Assembly (NCBI RefSeq): GCF_900105395.1 | Contig: NZ_LT629775.1 | Coordinates: 2,436,501-2,500,500, forward strand | Length of the DNA stretch: 64,000 nucleotides | Direction of reading: 5' to 3' | DNA from: Streptomyces sp. TLI_053 | GTDB taxonomy: Bacteria > Actinomycetota > Actinomycetes > Streptomycetales > Streptomycetaceae | Part shown: piece after piece, positions 56,104 to 64,000 of the stretch | How positions within the stretch are numbered: the stretch's first letter is position 1 | Layout of the letters: each line of letters starts with the position of its first letter | Made by a program: the position numbers and the translations under genes | The notes under the pieces: generated by a model | Told to the model about the DNA's origin: nothing | Seen by the model: only the letters and a program-made list of their open reading frames with translations | Databases searched by the model: none

Positions 56104-56761
56104 ACCGCTCGTCCGCTGGTACTGGATCGGCGACCATCTCGGCTACCTCGGCGACCTGCTCGCCGACCACGCCGTCATCGCCCTCGTCCCGGTCCTGATC
56201 GGCCTGCTGCTGGCGGTCCCGCTCGGCCTGGCCTGCACCCGGTTCCCGCGCCTCTACCAGCCGCTCGCCGCCGTCTTCAACATCGTCTACGCCCTGCCCT
56301 CGCTGGCCGTCTTCGTGGTTCTCATCCCCTACACCGGGCTGGCCACCCAGGCCACCGTGATGATCCCGCTGACCTTCTACGCGGTCGCCGTGCTGCTGCC
56401 GACCACCGTGGACGGGCTGCGTGCCGTCCCCGACCCGGTGCGGCAGGCCGCGACCGCGATGGGGTACGGACCGTGGCACCGGCTGGCCGCCGTCGAACTG
56501 CCCGCCGCCGTCCCCTACCTGGTGGCCGGTCTGCGGGTGGCGGCCGTCTCCAGCATCTCGCTGGCCTCGGTCGGCGCGCTGGTCGGCCGGGGCGGCCTCG
56601 GCTATCTGTTCGTCGACGGCTTCCAGCGCACCTTCCCGACCCCGATCGTGGCCGGGATCGTCCTGATCGCGGTGCTCGCGCTGGCCGTGGACCTGCTGCT
56701 GGTCGGCGCCCGCCGGGTGCTCGCCCCCTGGGCCGTCCGGGAGAAGGGAGCGGGGCAGTGA
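56093..56761 (+). CDS. opuCB: Osmoprotectant ABC transporter permease (OpuCB-type)
   Basis: 222 aa from GTG 56093, overlapping the ATPase gene by 11 bp. Five to six helices (AVIALVPVLIGLLLAVPLGLACT; IVYALPSLAVFVVLIPYTGL; VMIPLTFYAVAVLLPTTVDGL). EAA loop DPVRQAATAMGYGPWHRLAAVELPAAVPYLVAGL contacts the ATPase. Forms half of the membrane channel with the next gene product. Confidence 0.92.
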
Positions 56762-57450
56762 ACTGGTTGACCTGGCTGGGGGACTTCTTCTCTGCCCCGG
56801 ACCGCCGCAGCGGTTCGAACGCGATCGCCCACCGGATCGCCGAGCACCTGCTGCTCTCCGGTGAGGCCCTGCTCTGCGCCGCGCTGCTGGCCGTCCCGCT
56901 CGGGCTGCTGATCGGCTACACCGGGCGCGGCGTCACCGTGGTGACCGCGATGGCCGGCGCGGCCCGCGCACTGCCGACGCTCGGGCTGGTGACGCTGGCG
57001 GTCCTGCTCGCGGGAGTCGGCGACACCGCCGTCCTGGTGCCGCTGGTGGCGCTGGCGGCGCCGCCGCTGCTGGTCGCCGCCGTCGAGGGGGTCCGGGGCA
57101 CCGACCCGGACGTGCGGGACGCGGCCCGCGGGGTCGGGCTGACGCATCCGCAGGTGCTGTGGCAGGTCTGCCTGCCGTCGGCGCTGCCGACCCTGCTGGC
57201 CGGCTTCCGGACCGCGACGGTGCAGGTCATCGCGACCGCGACGGTGGCCGCGTACGTCGGGCTCGGCGGCCTCGGCCGGTACGTCGTCGACGGGTTGGCC
57301 ACCCGGGACTACGCGGCGACGGTCGGCGGCGCGCTGCTGGTCGTCCTGCTGGCGGTCGCGGCCCAGGCGTTCTTCGCCCTGCTGGCCCGGTACGCGCTCC
57401 CGCCCGGGCTGCGGGCGCAGCAGCGGGCCGCGGACCGCCGGTCGTCGTGA
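56758..57450 (+). CDS. opuCD: Osmoprotectant ABC transporter permease (OpuCD-type)
   Basis: 230 aa from GTG 56758, overlapping the previous stop. Helices EHLLLSGEALLCAALLAVPLGLLIGYTGRG, ALPTLGLVTLAVLLAGVGDTAVLVPLVALAAPPLLVAAVEGV and the EAA loop VRDAARGVGLTHPQVLWQVCLPSALPTLLAGF. Which of the two permeases equals OpuCB or OpuCD is a convention here. Confidence 0.92.
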   Translation: MNWLTWLGDFFSAPDRRSGSNAIAHRIAEHLLLSGEALLCAALLAVPLGLLIGYTGRGVTVVTAMAGAARALPTLGLVTLAVLLAGVGDTAVLVPLVALAAPPLLVAAVEGVRGTDPDVRDAARGVGLTHPQVLWQVCLPSALPTLLAGFRTATVQVIATATVAAYVGLGGLGRYVVDGLATRDYAATVGGALLVVLLAVAAQAFFALLARYALPPGLRAQQRAADRRSS

Positions 57451-57643
57451 CCGCGCGGGCCGGCGTCCCGGCCACCGGCTGCCGGAGCCCGGCTCCCGGC
57501 CCGCCCGTTCTTCGCCTTCCCTTTCCGCTGCTTCCGGCTCCGGTTCCGCCTGCGGCCCCGCTGCGGGTGTCGCCTGTGGTCCGGACCCGGGACACTCCGT
57601 TCGCCCTGCCCGAGTTGACCACCCCGAGAGGACATCTGTCACC

Positions 57644-58636
57644 ATGTCGACATTCACTCCGCTGAGCGGCTCCGCGACCCCGAGGCCGACCGGAGCGGCG
57701 GCGGTGCGCCGGACCGCCTCCGTGGCGGCCCTGGCCGCGCTCGCCCTCGCCGCGACCGCCTGCTCCTCCTCCGGCGGCGACCCGCTGGGCGGCGGCGCGT
57801 CGACCTCGGCGGCCGCCGGGACCGGTACTTCCGCGGCCGCCGCCCCAGGGGGGACGGTCGTGGTCGGCTCCGCGAACTTCCCCGAGAACGTGCTGCTCGG
57901 CTCGATCTACGCCCAGGCGCTCCGGGCCAAGGGGGTCAAGGTCGAGGAGAAGTTCAACATCGGCAGCCGCGAGGTGCTCTACGGGCAGCTGCAGAGCGGC
58001 AGCCTCTCCGTCCTGCCCGAGTACAACGGCGCGCTGCTCGCCTACCTGGGCGGCAAGTCGGCCGACCCGACCGCGGCGGCGGTCAATGCCGAGCTGACGA
58101 AGACGCTGCCCGCCTCGCTGGGGATCCTGGAGTCCTCGCCCGCCGAGGACAAGGACACCCTGAGCGTCAGCCAGGAGAGCGCCGACAAGCTCGGGCTCAA
58201 GAGCATCGCGGACCTGGCTGCCAAGGCGGGCGAGTTCACCATCGGCGGCCCGCCGGAGTTCAAGTCGCGGCAGGAGCAGCCGCTGAAGGACGTCTACGGT
58301 CTGACCTTCAAGGAGTGGAAGTCCACCGGCGAGACCACGGCCAACGCCGTCAAGGACGGCTCGATCCAGGTCGGCAACGTCTTCTCCACCGATCCGAAGA
58401 TCACCCAGCTGAAGCTCGTGCCGCTCACCGATCCGAAGAACCTGTTCGGCGCCCAGAACGTCACGCCGCTGGTCAACAAGGCCAAGGTGGACGCGACGGC
58501 GACCGGTGCGCTCAACGCGGTGTCGGCCAAGCTGGACACGGCGGGGCTGCTGGCGCTGATGAAGAAGGTCGCGGTGGACAAGGAGGACCCGTCGGCGGTG
58601 GCCAAGGAGTGGCTGAAGAGCAGCGGACTGTCCTGA
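57644..58636 (+). CDS. opuCC: Osmoprotectant ABC transporter substrate-binding lipoprotein OpuCC
   Basis: 330 aa from ATG 57644. Lipoprotein signal ending LALAATAC with Ser/Gly/Thr linker. OpuAC-type ligand domain: VVVGSANFPENVLLGSIYAQALRAKGVKVEEKFNIGSREVLYGQLQSGSLSVLPEYNGALLAYLGG, FTIGGPPEF and GLTFKEWKSTGETTANAVKDGSIQVGNVFSTDP. Binds betaine, carnitine, choline or similar in the cell envelope. The gene is 193 bp after the permease, with gagaggac upstream, and ends in a strong terminator. Confidence 0.94.
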   Translation: MSTFTPLSGSATPRPTGAAAVRRTASVAALAALALAATACSSSGGDPLGGGASTSAAAGTGTSAAAAPGGTVVVGSANFPENVLLGSIYAQALRAKGVKVEEKFNIGSREVLYGQLQSGSLSVLPEYNGALLAYLGGKSADPTAAAVNAELTKTLPASLGILESSPAEDKDTLSVSQESADKLGLKSIADLAAKAGEFTIGGPPEFKSRQEQPLKDVYGLTFKEWKSTGETTANAVKDGSIQVGNVFSTDPKITQLKLVPLTDPKNLFGAQNVTPLVNKAKVDATATGALNAVSAKLDTAGLLALMKKVAVDKEDPSAVAKEWLKSSGLS

Positions 58637-58650
58637 CCTCCGGGTCGGAG

Positions 58651-58708
58651 GGAAGCCGCCGCGGGGCGGGACCGGTCGGGAGGACGGTCCCGCCCCGCGG
58701 CGGCTTCC
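58651..58708 (+). terminator. Perfect 24-bp stem terminator after opuCC
   Basis: 58651-58674 and 58685-58708 are exact reverse complements (left arm begins GGAAGCCGCCGCGGGG) with a 10-base loop, 14 bp after the opuCC stop. Too stable to be anything but a transcription end, although no T-run follows. Confidence 0.85.
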
Positions 58709-58720
58709 GGCCTCCGACTC

Positions 58721-58750
58721 CCCTCCCCTCCCCTCCCCTCCCCTCCCCTC
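58721..58750. repeat. Pentanucleotide repeat (CCCTC)6
   Basis: Six contiguous CCCTC units just after the opuCC terminator; purine/pyrimidine-biased tract. No coding role. Confidence 0.95.
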
Positions 58751-58867
58751 CGGCTTCCGTAGCCGGCGAGAGCGAGAGCGAGGGACGGGCGAGGGACGGG
58801 CACGGGGCGTCGATCCCGGGCCGGAGAGATCTTCCCTTGAGCGGCGCGAACATGACAGTGTGACGGC

Positions 58868-59578
58868 ATGCGCACTCGCCTTCTCGCCGCCACCCTCACG
58901 GCATTCGCCGCGGTGAGCCTCGCCGCGTGCTCCAGCTCCGGCTCGGGCTCCGGCACCACCGCCGCCGGCACCACTGCCCCCGCCTCCCCCGGCGTGTCGG
59001 CCACCGCGACCGATTCCGGACCCGCCCCGGGAGCCACCGACGCGCCCGGCACGGGAGGCGCCGGCACGACCGGCAGCACCGCCGGCTCCACCCCCGGCGG
59101 GACGGCCGGGAGCTCGGCCGGAACGACCGCCGGAACGAGCACCGGAACGACCGGGTCCGCGACCGCGAACCCGCCCGCCCCGGCCGCCACCGGACCCGCC
59201 CCGGCCACCGGTGCCCCCGCCGACTCCCCGGCCCCGGCGGGCACCGACAAGCCGCCGGCCGATCCCCCGGCCGCGCCGAAGCCGGCCCCGCCCACCGACG
59301 CGGGACTGCCCGGCAAACCCGCCGCCGACGTCACGGCGCAGCTGGTCGCCGCCCTGGACGCGATCGATCCGGCGATCGTCGGTGGCAAGCCCGAGCAGGC
59401 CGTCGACCGGGCCCGCAACCAGTGCCAGGCGATGTACCAGTTCCCGAAGGACCGGGCCAAGTTGATCGACCTGGCGAACCAGCGCTTCACGGATCCCGCC
59501 CACCCTCAGGGTTTCGGGGCCGAGAAGTCGGAAAAAATCCTCGACGCGCTGCGAACCGTTCTCTGCCCGTCGGTCTGA
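58868..59578 (+). CDS. Secreted lipoprotein, Gly/Thr/Pro-rich linker and small C-terminal domain
   Basis: 236 aa from ATG 58868. Lipobox VSLAAC near residue 20. Residues ~25-145 are Gly/Ser/Thr then Pro/Ala-rich, a spacer of the kind that reaches through peptidoglycan. The C-terminal ~85 residues (LVAALDAIDPAIVGGKPEQAVDRARNQCQAMYQFPKDRAKLIDLANQRF...ILDALRTVLCPSV) are helical with two Cys about 50 residues apart that could form a disulfide, similar in style to the DUF732 proteins. No function known. Confidence 0.82.
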   Translation: MRTRLLAATLTAFAAVSLAACSSSGSGSGTTAAGTTAPASPGVSATATDSGPAPGATDAPGTGGAGTTGSTAGSTPGGTAGSSAGTTAGTSTGTTGSATANPPAPAATGPAPATGAPADSPAPAGTDKPPADPPAAPKPAPPTDAGLPGKPAADVTAQLVAALDAIDPAIVGGKPEQAVDRARNQCQAMYQFPKDRAKLIDLANQRFTDPAHPQGFGAEKSEKILDALRTVLCPSV

Positions 59579-59628
59579 GCCAGGCCCGACGGACCCCGAT
59601 CGGCCCGGTGTCCTGAGCGCCGGGCCCG

Positions 59629-59665
59629 CCGTGGCCGCGCGCGACGACCACCCGCGCGGCCACGG
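59629..59665. terminator. 13-bp stem terminator between lipoprotein gene and the minigene
   Basis: CCGTGGCCGCGCG (59629-59641) and CGCGCGGCCACGG (59653-59665), perfect, 11-base loop. It lies 50 bp after the lipoprotein stop and 18 bp beyond the minigene stop on the other strand, so it can serve both. Confidence 0.75.
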
Positions 59666-59683
59666 CACACACCTGCCACCGGC

Positions 59684-59737
59684 TCAGACGCAGCTCCAGG
59701 CGGTGTCCTTGTCGTCGGACGAGACGAAGTGGTCCAT
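59684..59737 (-). CDS. 17-codon minigene with ideal ribosome binding site
   Basis: ATG 59737 follows AAAGGAGG with four bases between, a near-perfect Shine-Dalgarno match. The product is MDHFVSSDDKDTAWSCV. All 17 sense codons end in G or C, as in real genes of this genome. The peptide is acidic in the middle (SSDDKD) and ends WSCV; no signal peptide. A terminator follows 18 bp downstream and a 16-bp-period repeat block lies ~185 bp upstream, so it forms its own unit. I do not recognise it: a signalling or RiPP precursor peptide, or a leader peptide without a downstream gene, are the options. Confidence 0.6.
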   Translation of the reverse strand: MDHFVSSDDKDTAWSCV

Positions 59738-59920
59738 GGCTCCTCCTTTCCAGGGGTAGACGCGTACGGGCACGGGCGTCGACGGCGGGCGCGCCGGCGG
59801 ACCGGCACACCCGCGGACGGACGCGTACAGGCGGAACGGACAACGGGACGGTGGACGCACCGCGCGCGCCGACCGGTGCCCCGACGGACCGGAAAGCGTC
59901 CCTGGCGGGCACCGGTACGG

Positions 59921-60032
59921 GCCGACGTCACCACGAGCCGACGTCACCACGGGCGGACGTCACGACGCGGAGGCGTCACAACACGGAGGCGCCACAACAC
60001 CGAGGCGTCACAGCTGAGAGCGTCACGGTGCG
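59921..60032. repeat. Iteron-like array, ~7 units of 16 bp with CGTCAC core
   Basis: Units begin at 59921, 59937, 59953, 59969, 59985, 60001 and 60017. The first two differ at one base (GCCGACGTCACCACGA/G); later ones drift (GGAGGCGTCACAACAC) but keep G-CGTCAC at fixed 16-bp spacing. Inside the 1.07-kb gap between the lipoprotein and chitinase genes, upstream of the minigene on the minus strand. Confidence 0.85.
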
Positions 60033-60161
60033 GGGGCACCGCGGCGCGAGAGGTGTTCGGGCCCGCCGACGGAGAGGGCGGCGGACGAGCGGCGAGGCGA
60101 ACGGACACGGTCCGGCCACCGGCCGCCGGAGGCGGCGGGCGGGGACCCGGGAGCCGGGGAC

Positions 60162-60290
60162 TCACGCCTGCGGGCGGCAGCCGCCCTCTCTGTCGAGCTT
60201 CCAGTCGAGGTCTCGCATGACTCCGATGATGTCCGAGCGTCCGCACCGGTCACAACCGGATTGTTCGACGGTTGACCGATCCTCGGCCAA
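60162..60290 (-). CDS. Possible 42-aa CxxC protein, uncertain
   Basis: From TTG 60290 (AAGGGG five bases upstream; GTG 60296 also in frame) the product begins MAEDRSTVEQSGCDRCGRSD and continues IIGVMRDLDWKLDREGGC to the stop at 60162. The CDRCG plus later GGC pattern looks like a small zinc knuckle and the composition is protein-like, but third-position GC is only about 76%, below the genome norm. It would be divergent from the chitinase promoter. Not recognised. Confidence 0.3.
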   Translation of the reverse strand: MAEDRSTVEQSGCDRCGRSDIIGVMRDLDWKLDREGGCRPQA

Positions 60291-60323
60291 CCTCACCCCT
60301 TCGCTGACGAACTGTTAGGACTC

Positions 60324-60349
60324 TTGACAGACGAGTGGTCTAGTCCAAC
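60324..60349 (+). promoter_or_regulatory. Chitinase promoter with DasR-responsive element
   Basis: A perfect -35 box TTGACA (60324-60329) is followed by AGTGGTCTAGTCCAAC (60334-60349), matching 13 of 16 bases of the DasR element ASTGGTCTAGACCAST and the inverted repeats known at Streptomyces chitinase promoters. The -10 would lie near CCATAGG (60349-60355). DasR would repress until N-acetylglucosamine-derived effectors build up. Confidence 0.8.
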
Positions 60350-60652
60350 CATAGGCATGTCGATCCGACCGGGATGCACTGTGGGGGTGTGACCACCGGC
60401 GGCTGAGGCGCTGTCCTGCCCTGCTCCGCTCCGCCCCCAGGCCCCGTCACGGCCCCTGCCCGCGTCCGCGCGCGCCGCCCGCCGTGCCCTGCGTCCTTGG
60501 GGTTTGCACACCCCCGAGCACCGCCCCGCCGTACGGCCGAAAAGCTCCTCTCCCGGCCCGGCACGCCCACCCCGCGCGTCCACCGAGGACGCCGCGGCAC
60601 AGTCCCGCACGCTTCACCAACGTCCTGCCCCACCACGTCTGTTGGAGAAACA

Positions 60653-62740
60653 ATGCGTCTACCCAGATCACTTCGGGCCGCCCTGACGGCCTGCGTCACG
60701 CTCGTCGCGTCGGCCGGCCTGGTCGCCGGCGCGACGACGGCGGGCGCGGCGCCGACCGGCCCGGCCACCGCCGAGGCCGCGGCGGCGACCCCGCTCCCCA
60801 CCCGGGTGTTCGCCCCCTACTTCGAGTCCTGGACCGGCGAGAGCCCCGCCACGCTGGCCGCGCAGTCCGGCGCCAAGTACCTGACGATGGCGTTCCTGCA
60901 GACCGCCACCAAGGGCTCCTGCACCCCGTACTGGAACGGCGACACCTCGCTGCCCGTCGCGCAGTCCTCGTTCGGCGCCGACTTCGCCAAGATCCGTGCC
61001 AACGGCGGCGACGTCATCCCGTCGTTCGGCGGCTACACCGCCGACACCACCGGCACCGAACTGGCCGACAGCTGCACCGATGTCAACCAGATCGCCGCCG
61101 CCTACGAGAACCTCATCACCACGTACGACATCAGCCGGATCGACCTCGACATCGAGGTCGACTCGCTGGACAACTCGGCCGGTGTCGACCGCCGCAACAA
61201 GGCGATCAAGCTGGTCCAGGACTGGGCCGCCACCAACGGCCGGAAGATCCAGTTCTCCTACACGCTGCCGACCACCACCAGCGGCCTCGCCGCCAGCGGG
61301 CTCGCGGTGCTGAAGAACGCCGTCACCAACAACGCCAAGATCGACGTCGTCAACATGATGACGTTCGACTACTACGACAACGCCGCGCACGACATGGCGG
61401 CCGACACCCAGACCTCCGCCAACGGTCTGTACAACCAGCTGGCGAAGCTCTACCCGACCAAGACCCCCGCGCAGCTGTGGGGTTCGATCGGCATCACCGA
61501 GATGATCGGCGTCGACGACTTCGGCCCGGCCGAGACCTTCACGCTCGCCAACGCCAACACCGTCTACAACTGGGCGGTCTCGAAGGGCATCAACACGCTG
61601 TCCTTCTGGGCGCTGCAGCGCGACAACGGCAGCTGCGCGGGCGCCGCCGCCCGTGACGACTGCTCCGGGATCGCGCAGAACACCTGGGACTTCACCAAGA
61701 TCTTCGCGCCGTTCACCAGCAACACCCAGCCGGTGAACGACTTCTCGGTCGGCGTGACCCCCAACTCGGGCACCGTCGTGGCCGGTTCGTCGGCGACGGC
61801 GACCGTCAGCACCGCCGTGGTCTCCGGTTCGGCGCAGAACGTCGCCCTCACCGTCAGCGGCGCCCCGGCCGGCGTCACCGCCACCGTCAACCCCGGTAGC
61901 GTCACCGCCGGTTCCCCGGCGACGCTGACCGTCGCCACCACCGCCGCCACCACCCCGGGCACCTACCCGCTCACGGTGACCGGCACCGCCGCCTCCGGCA
62001 GCCACACCGCCACCTACACGCTGAAGGTGACGAGCACCCAGCCCGGCAACGACTTCTCGGTCGGCGTGAGCCCCGCCGCCGGTTCGGTCACCGCCGGTTC
62101 CTCGGCGACCGCGACCGTCGGCACCACCGTGGTCTCCGGTTCGGCGCAGAACGTCGCCCTCACCGTCAGCGGCGCCCCGGCCGGCGTCACCGCCACCGTC
62201 AACCCCGGTAGCGTCACCGCCGGCTCCTCGGCGACGCTGACCGTCGCCACCACCGCCGCCACCACCCCGGGCACCTACCCGCTCACGGTGACCGGCACCG
62301 CCGCCTCCGGCAGCCACACCAGCACCTACACGCTGACCGTCACCGGCGTCACGCTGCCCGGCGGGCTCGTGAACGGCGGTCTGGAGACCGGCAGCCTCGG
62401 CCCGTGGACCTGCCAGACCGGCGGCAGCGTGGTGAGCACCCCGGTCCACTCCGGCTCGTACGCGCTCCAGGCGGCGGCCAACGCGTCCCAGACCGGCCAG
62501 TGCTCGCAGACCGTCACCCTGGCGCCGAACAAGGCCTACACCCTGACCGGCTGGGTCCAGGGCAGCTACGCCTACGTCGGCGTGAGCGGTGGCGCCACCG
62601 GCTCCACCTGGACCAGCGCATCCGGCTGGACCAAGCTCAGCGTCCCGTTCACCACCGGCGCCTCCGGGACCGTGACCGTCTACCTGCACGGCTGGTACGG
62701 CCAGGGCAGCGTCTACGGCGACGACTTCTCGATCGCCTGA
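60653..62740 (+). CDS. Secreted GH18 chitinase with two Ig-like repeats and a C-terminal carbohydrate-binding module
   Basis: 695 aa from ATG 60653. Sec signal ([19 protein letters not shown]). Catalytic barrel residues ~48-355: [20 protein letters not shown] (SxGG-like strand), DLDIE at residues 164-168 with Glu168 the proton donor, MTFDYYDN and FWALQRDNG. Two almost identical 104-residue Ig/fibronectin-like modules ([12 protein letters not shown] / [12 protein letters not shown]) follow, then a CBM ([22 protein letters not shown] to the end) with a likely disulfide. Degrades chitin outside the cell; a DasR site at the promoter links it to amino-sugar control. Confidence 0.95.
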   Translation: MRLPRSLRAALTACVTLVASAGLVAGATTAGAAPTGPATAEAAAATPLPTRVFAPYFESWTGESPATLAAQSGAKYLTMAFLQTATKGSCTPYWNGDTSLPVAQSSFGADFAKIRANGGDVIPSFGGYTADTTGTELADSCTDVNQIAAAYENLITTYDISRIDLDIEVDSLDNSAGVDRRNKAIKLVQDWAATNGRKIQFSYTLPTTTSGLAASGLAVLKNAVTNNAKIDVVNMMTFDYYDNAAHDMAADTQTSANGLYNQLAKLYPTKTPAQLWGSIGITEMIGVDDFGPAETFTLANANTVYNWAVSKGINTLSFWALQRDNGSCAGAAARDDCSGIAQNTWDFTKIFAPFTSNTQPVNDFSVGVTPNSGTVVAGSSATATVSTAVVSGSAQNVALTVSGAPAGVTATVNPGSVTAGSPATLTVATTAATTPGTYPLTVTGTAASGSHTATYTLKVTSTQPGNDFSVGVSPAAGSVTAGSSATATVGTTVVSGSAQNVALTVSGAPAGVTATVNPGSVTAGSSATLTVATTAATTPGTYPLTVTGTAASGSHTSTYTLTVTGVTLPGGLVNGGLETGSLGPWTCQTGGSVVSTPVHSGSYALQAAANASQTGQCSQTVTLAPNKAYTLTGWVQGSYAYVGVSGGATGSTWTSASGWTKLSVPFTTGASGTVTVYLHGWYGQGSVYGDDFSIA
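61736..62340 (+). repeat. 312-bp in-gene tandem duplication in the chitinase
   Basis: The unit starting with aacgacttctcggtcggcgtga at 61736 restarts at 62048, an offset of 312 bp (104 codons). Long stretches are identical at the DNA level, including silent positions (for example from gtctccggttcggcgcagaac onward), which indicates recent duplication or gene conversion. Confidence 0.93.
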
Positions 62741-62828
62741 GCGTCCCTGAACGTCCCTGACGGCCTGACGGCCTGACGCTCCTGACGGAGCCCGACGGTT
62801 CTCTACGGGACCTGACGGTTCCCGACCC

Positions 62829-62869
62829 CCGCCGGGGTGCCACGACCAGCTGTCGTGGCACCCCGGCGG
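62829..62869. terminator. Perfect 18-bp stem terminator between chitinase and MFS gene
   Basis: CCGCCGGGGTGCCACGAC (62829-62846) and its exact complement (62852-62869) around a 5-base loop; serves the convergent chitinase and transporter genes. Before it, 62750-62815 holds imperfect CCTGACGG repeats. Confidence 0.85.
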
Positions 62870-62943
62870 ACTGCGTCCGGCGGCTTCCGGGGCCGGGAAC
62901 GACCGGGCGGGAGGCGGGCACCGCCGGACCGGCGCCGGACCGG

Positions 62944-64000
62944 CTACGCGGCGGCCGGCTCCGCCGCCTCGGCCGGAGCGGTCCGCGCGGGCCGCAGGAG
63001 CAGCAGGTAGGACGCGGCGGAGAGCACCGCGCAGCTGAGCACGACGACCGCGAGCAGCACCGCCGACGGGCTGCCGCCCAGGCTGCTGAGCGGGGCGACC
63101 ACGGCGCCGCAGAGGAAGGTGCCGGTGCCGAGGAGCGCGGAGGCGGAACCGGCGGACTGCGGGGCGACCAGACTCAGCGCGCGGGCGGCCGAGTTCGGCA
63201 GGACCATGCCGAGGCTGGCCATCATCACGAAGAGCGAGGCGCACACCGCGACCAGCCCGAGGTCCCAGACCGCCGTGACCAGGACCAGGGACACCCCGGC
63301 GGCGATCATCACCGCGAGGCCCGTGCGCATCAGCGCCCCCGCGGTGAACCGGGGCGCGAGGACCCGCCCGTTGAGCTGGGTGGCGCCGACGATCGCCACC
63401 GAGTTGAGCCCGAACAGCAGGCTGTAGGTCTGCGGCGACACGTGGTAGACGTGCTGGAGCACCACCGAGGAGCCGCTGATGTAGCCGAACAGCGCGCCGA
63501 AGGCGAAGGTGCTGGTCAGCAGCAACCCCAGGAACGGCAGGTTGCGCAGCAGCCCGCCCATGGTGCGCAGGGTGCTGCTCAGGCCGCCGCCGCGCCGGGC
63601 GGAGGCCGGGAGGGTCTCGCGCAGGGCGGCGAAGGCCACCAGGGTGAGGAGGAGGCCGAGGGCGGCCAGGGCGCCGAAGGTGCCGCGCCAGGAGGTGAAG
63701 CGCAGCATCTGGGCGCCGAAGAGCGGCGCCAGGATCGGGGCCAGGCCGGATATCAGGGTGATCGAGGCGAGGAAGCGGATCATCGCGACGCCCTCGAAGC
63801 GGTCGCGGGCGACGGCCCGGCCGATGACCAGTCCGGCGGCGCCCGCAGCGCCCTGGACGAAGCGTGCCGCGATCAGCACGGTCAGGTCGGGGGCGATCAC
63901 GCAGACGACGCTGGCGAGGGTGTAGACGACGAGTCCGACGAGCAGGGGCGGACGGCGCCCGAAGCGGTCACTGAGGGGACCGAAGATCAGCTGCCCGGCC
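62944..64000 (-). CDS. Bcr/CflA-type MFS drug-efflux transporter (5' end beyond window)
   Basis: The frame is open to base 64000, so the N-terminus is missing; about 350 of the usual ~400 codons are present. The MFS motif A reads IFGPLSDRFGRRPPLLVG, followed by ARFVQGAAGAAGLVIGRAVARDRF and LAPLFGAQMLRFTSWRGTF, the motif C and Bcr/CflA hallmarks. At least ten helices remain. Exports drugs or small metabolites with protons. Ends in an Ala/Glu-rich tail; convergent with the chitinase gene. Confidence 0.92.
   Translation of the reverse strand, partial: AGQLIFGPLSDRFGRRPPLLVGLVVYTLASVVCVIAPDLTVLIAARFVQGAAGAAGLVIGRAVARDRFEGVAMIRFLASITLISGLAPILAPLFGAQMLRFTSWRGTFGALAALGLLLTLVAFAALRETLPASARRGGGLSSTLRTMGGLLRNLPFLGLLLTSTFAFGALFGYISGSSVVLQHVYHVSPQTYSLLFGLNSVAIVGATQLNGRVLAPRFTAGALMRTGLAVMIAAGVSLVLVTAVWDLGLVAVCASLFVMMASLGMVLPNSAARALSLVAPQSAGSASALLGTGTFLCGAVVAPLSSLGGSPSAVLLAVVVLSCAVLSAASYLLLLRPARTAPAEAAEPAAA

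Noticed and set aside
58868..59578. Idea that the Gly/Thr/Pro-rich lipoprotein belongs to the opuC operon
   Set aside because: A 24-bp perfect terminator stem and 230 bp separate it from opuCC.
57227..59668. 813-codon minus-strand frame across the osmoprotectant binding-protein gene
   Set aside because: Overlaps opuCC, its terminator, the CCCTC repeat and the lipoprotein gene; Gly/Arg shadow composition.

Overview
The window is 64 kb of very high-GC chromosomal DNA from an actinomycete, most likely Streptomyces or Kitasatospora. The signs are near-exclusive G/C at third codon positions, many GTG/TTG starts, four-base GTGA/ATGA stop-start overlaps inside operons, a DmdR/IdeR-type iron box, a DasR-type site at a chitinase promoter, Tat/lipoprotein exports and one TTA (bldA-type) codon. 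I see no rRNA, tRNA, CRISPR array, insertion sequence or prophage. It looks like chromosome-arm or near-arm DNA that mixes nutrient uptake, specialised metabolism and regulators.

Layout. 0-7.7 kb: end of an NRPS-independent siderophore locus (IucA/IucC synthetase cut by the window edge, a type III PLP decarboxylase, and a convergent diaminobutyrate aminotransferase-decarboxylase pair behind an iron box). 7.8-13.3 kb: a methyltransferase, a PH-domain protein, and a CitA/CitB-type two-component system divergent from a DctA C4-dicarboxylate symporter. 13.4-17.6 kb: a hypothetical gene, an ECF sigma factor with a CRP-type site and a 58-bp perfect palindrome upstream, and a P450. 18-21 kb: modABC molybdate uptake. 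21-24.8 kb: a NarL-type two-component system divergent from an ABC exporter. 24.9-28.6 kb: a Pth2-like hydrolase, an acidic hypothetical, a YbjQ-family protein with a duplicated 3' end, and a flavin monooxygenase. 28.7-32.8 kb: paaABCDE phenylacetyl-CoA epoxidase operon with a PaaR-like operator. 33.4-38.7 kb: a winged-helix regulator sitting in its own operators, an M20 peptidase and another two-component system.

38.9-45.7 kb: a PmtA-like methyltransferase carrying a poly-Thr microsatellite, a yjdJ-yjdI pair, an aldo/keto reductase with an AT-rich operator and a TetR gene, a frameshifted glsB, a glycosyltransferase and a Tat-exported class A beta-lactamase. 46-49.4 kb: a hydantoin/pyrimidine ring-opening operon (F420-type oxidoreductase, hydantoinase, nitrilase-superfamily amidohydrolase). 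49.9-53.3 kb: a large membrane-embedded patatin. 53.3-54.6 kb: a Cys-rich leader peptide, an attenuator-like hairpin, then a cysteine dioxygenase-like cupin and a rhodanese. 54.9-58.6 kb: an OpuC-type osmoprotectant ABC operon closed by a 24-bp perfect stem. 58.9-62.7 kb: a lipoprotein, a tiny 17-codon gene with its own terminator, a 16-bp-period repeat block, and a GH18 chitinase. The window ends inside a Bcr/CflA-type MFS transporter.

The most unusual signals are: (i) the palindrome ACTTTGCAAAGT, present three times at exact 20-bp spacing inside a 58-bp perfect palindrome at 15.6 kb and four more times around the promoter and start codon of the regulator at 33.4 kb, which points to one regulon; (ii) a 17-codon minigene with an ideal ribosome binding site and terminator at 59.7 kb; (iii) the hexanucleotide microsatellite in the methyltransferase; (iv) the cysteine attenuator in front of cysteine catabolism genes; (v) several apparently non-canonical enzymes (aldo/keto reductase without its catalytic His, CDGSH domain without its His ligand, patatin split by membrane segments).
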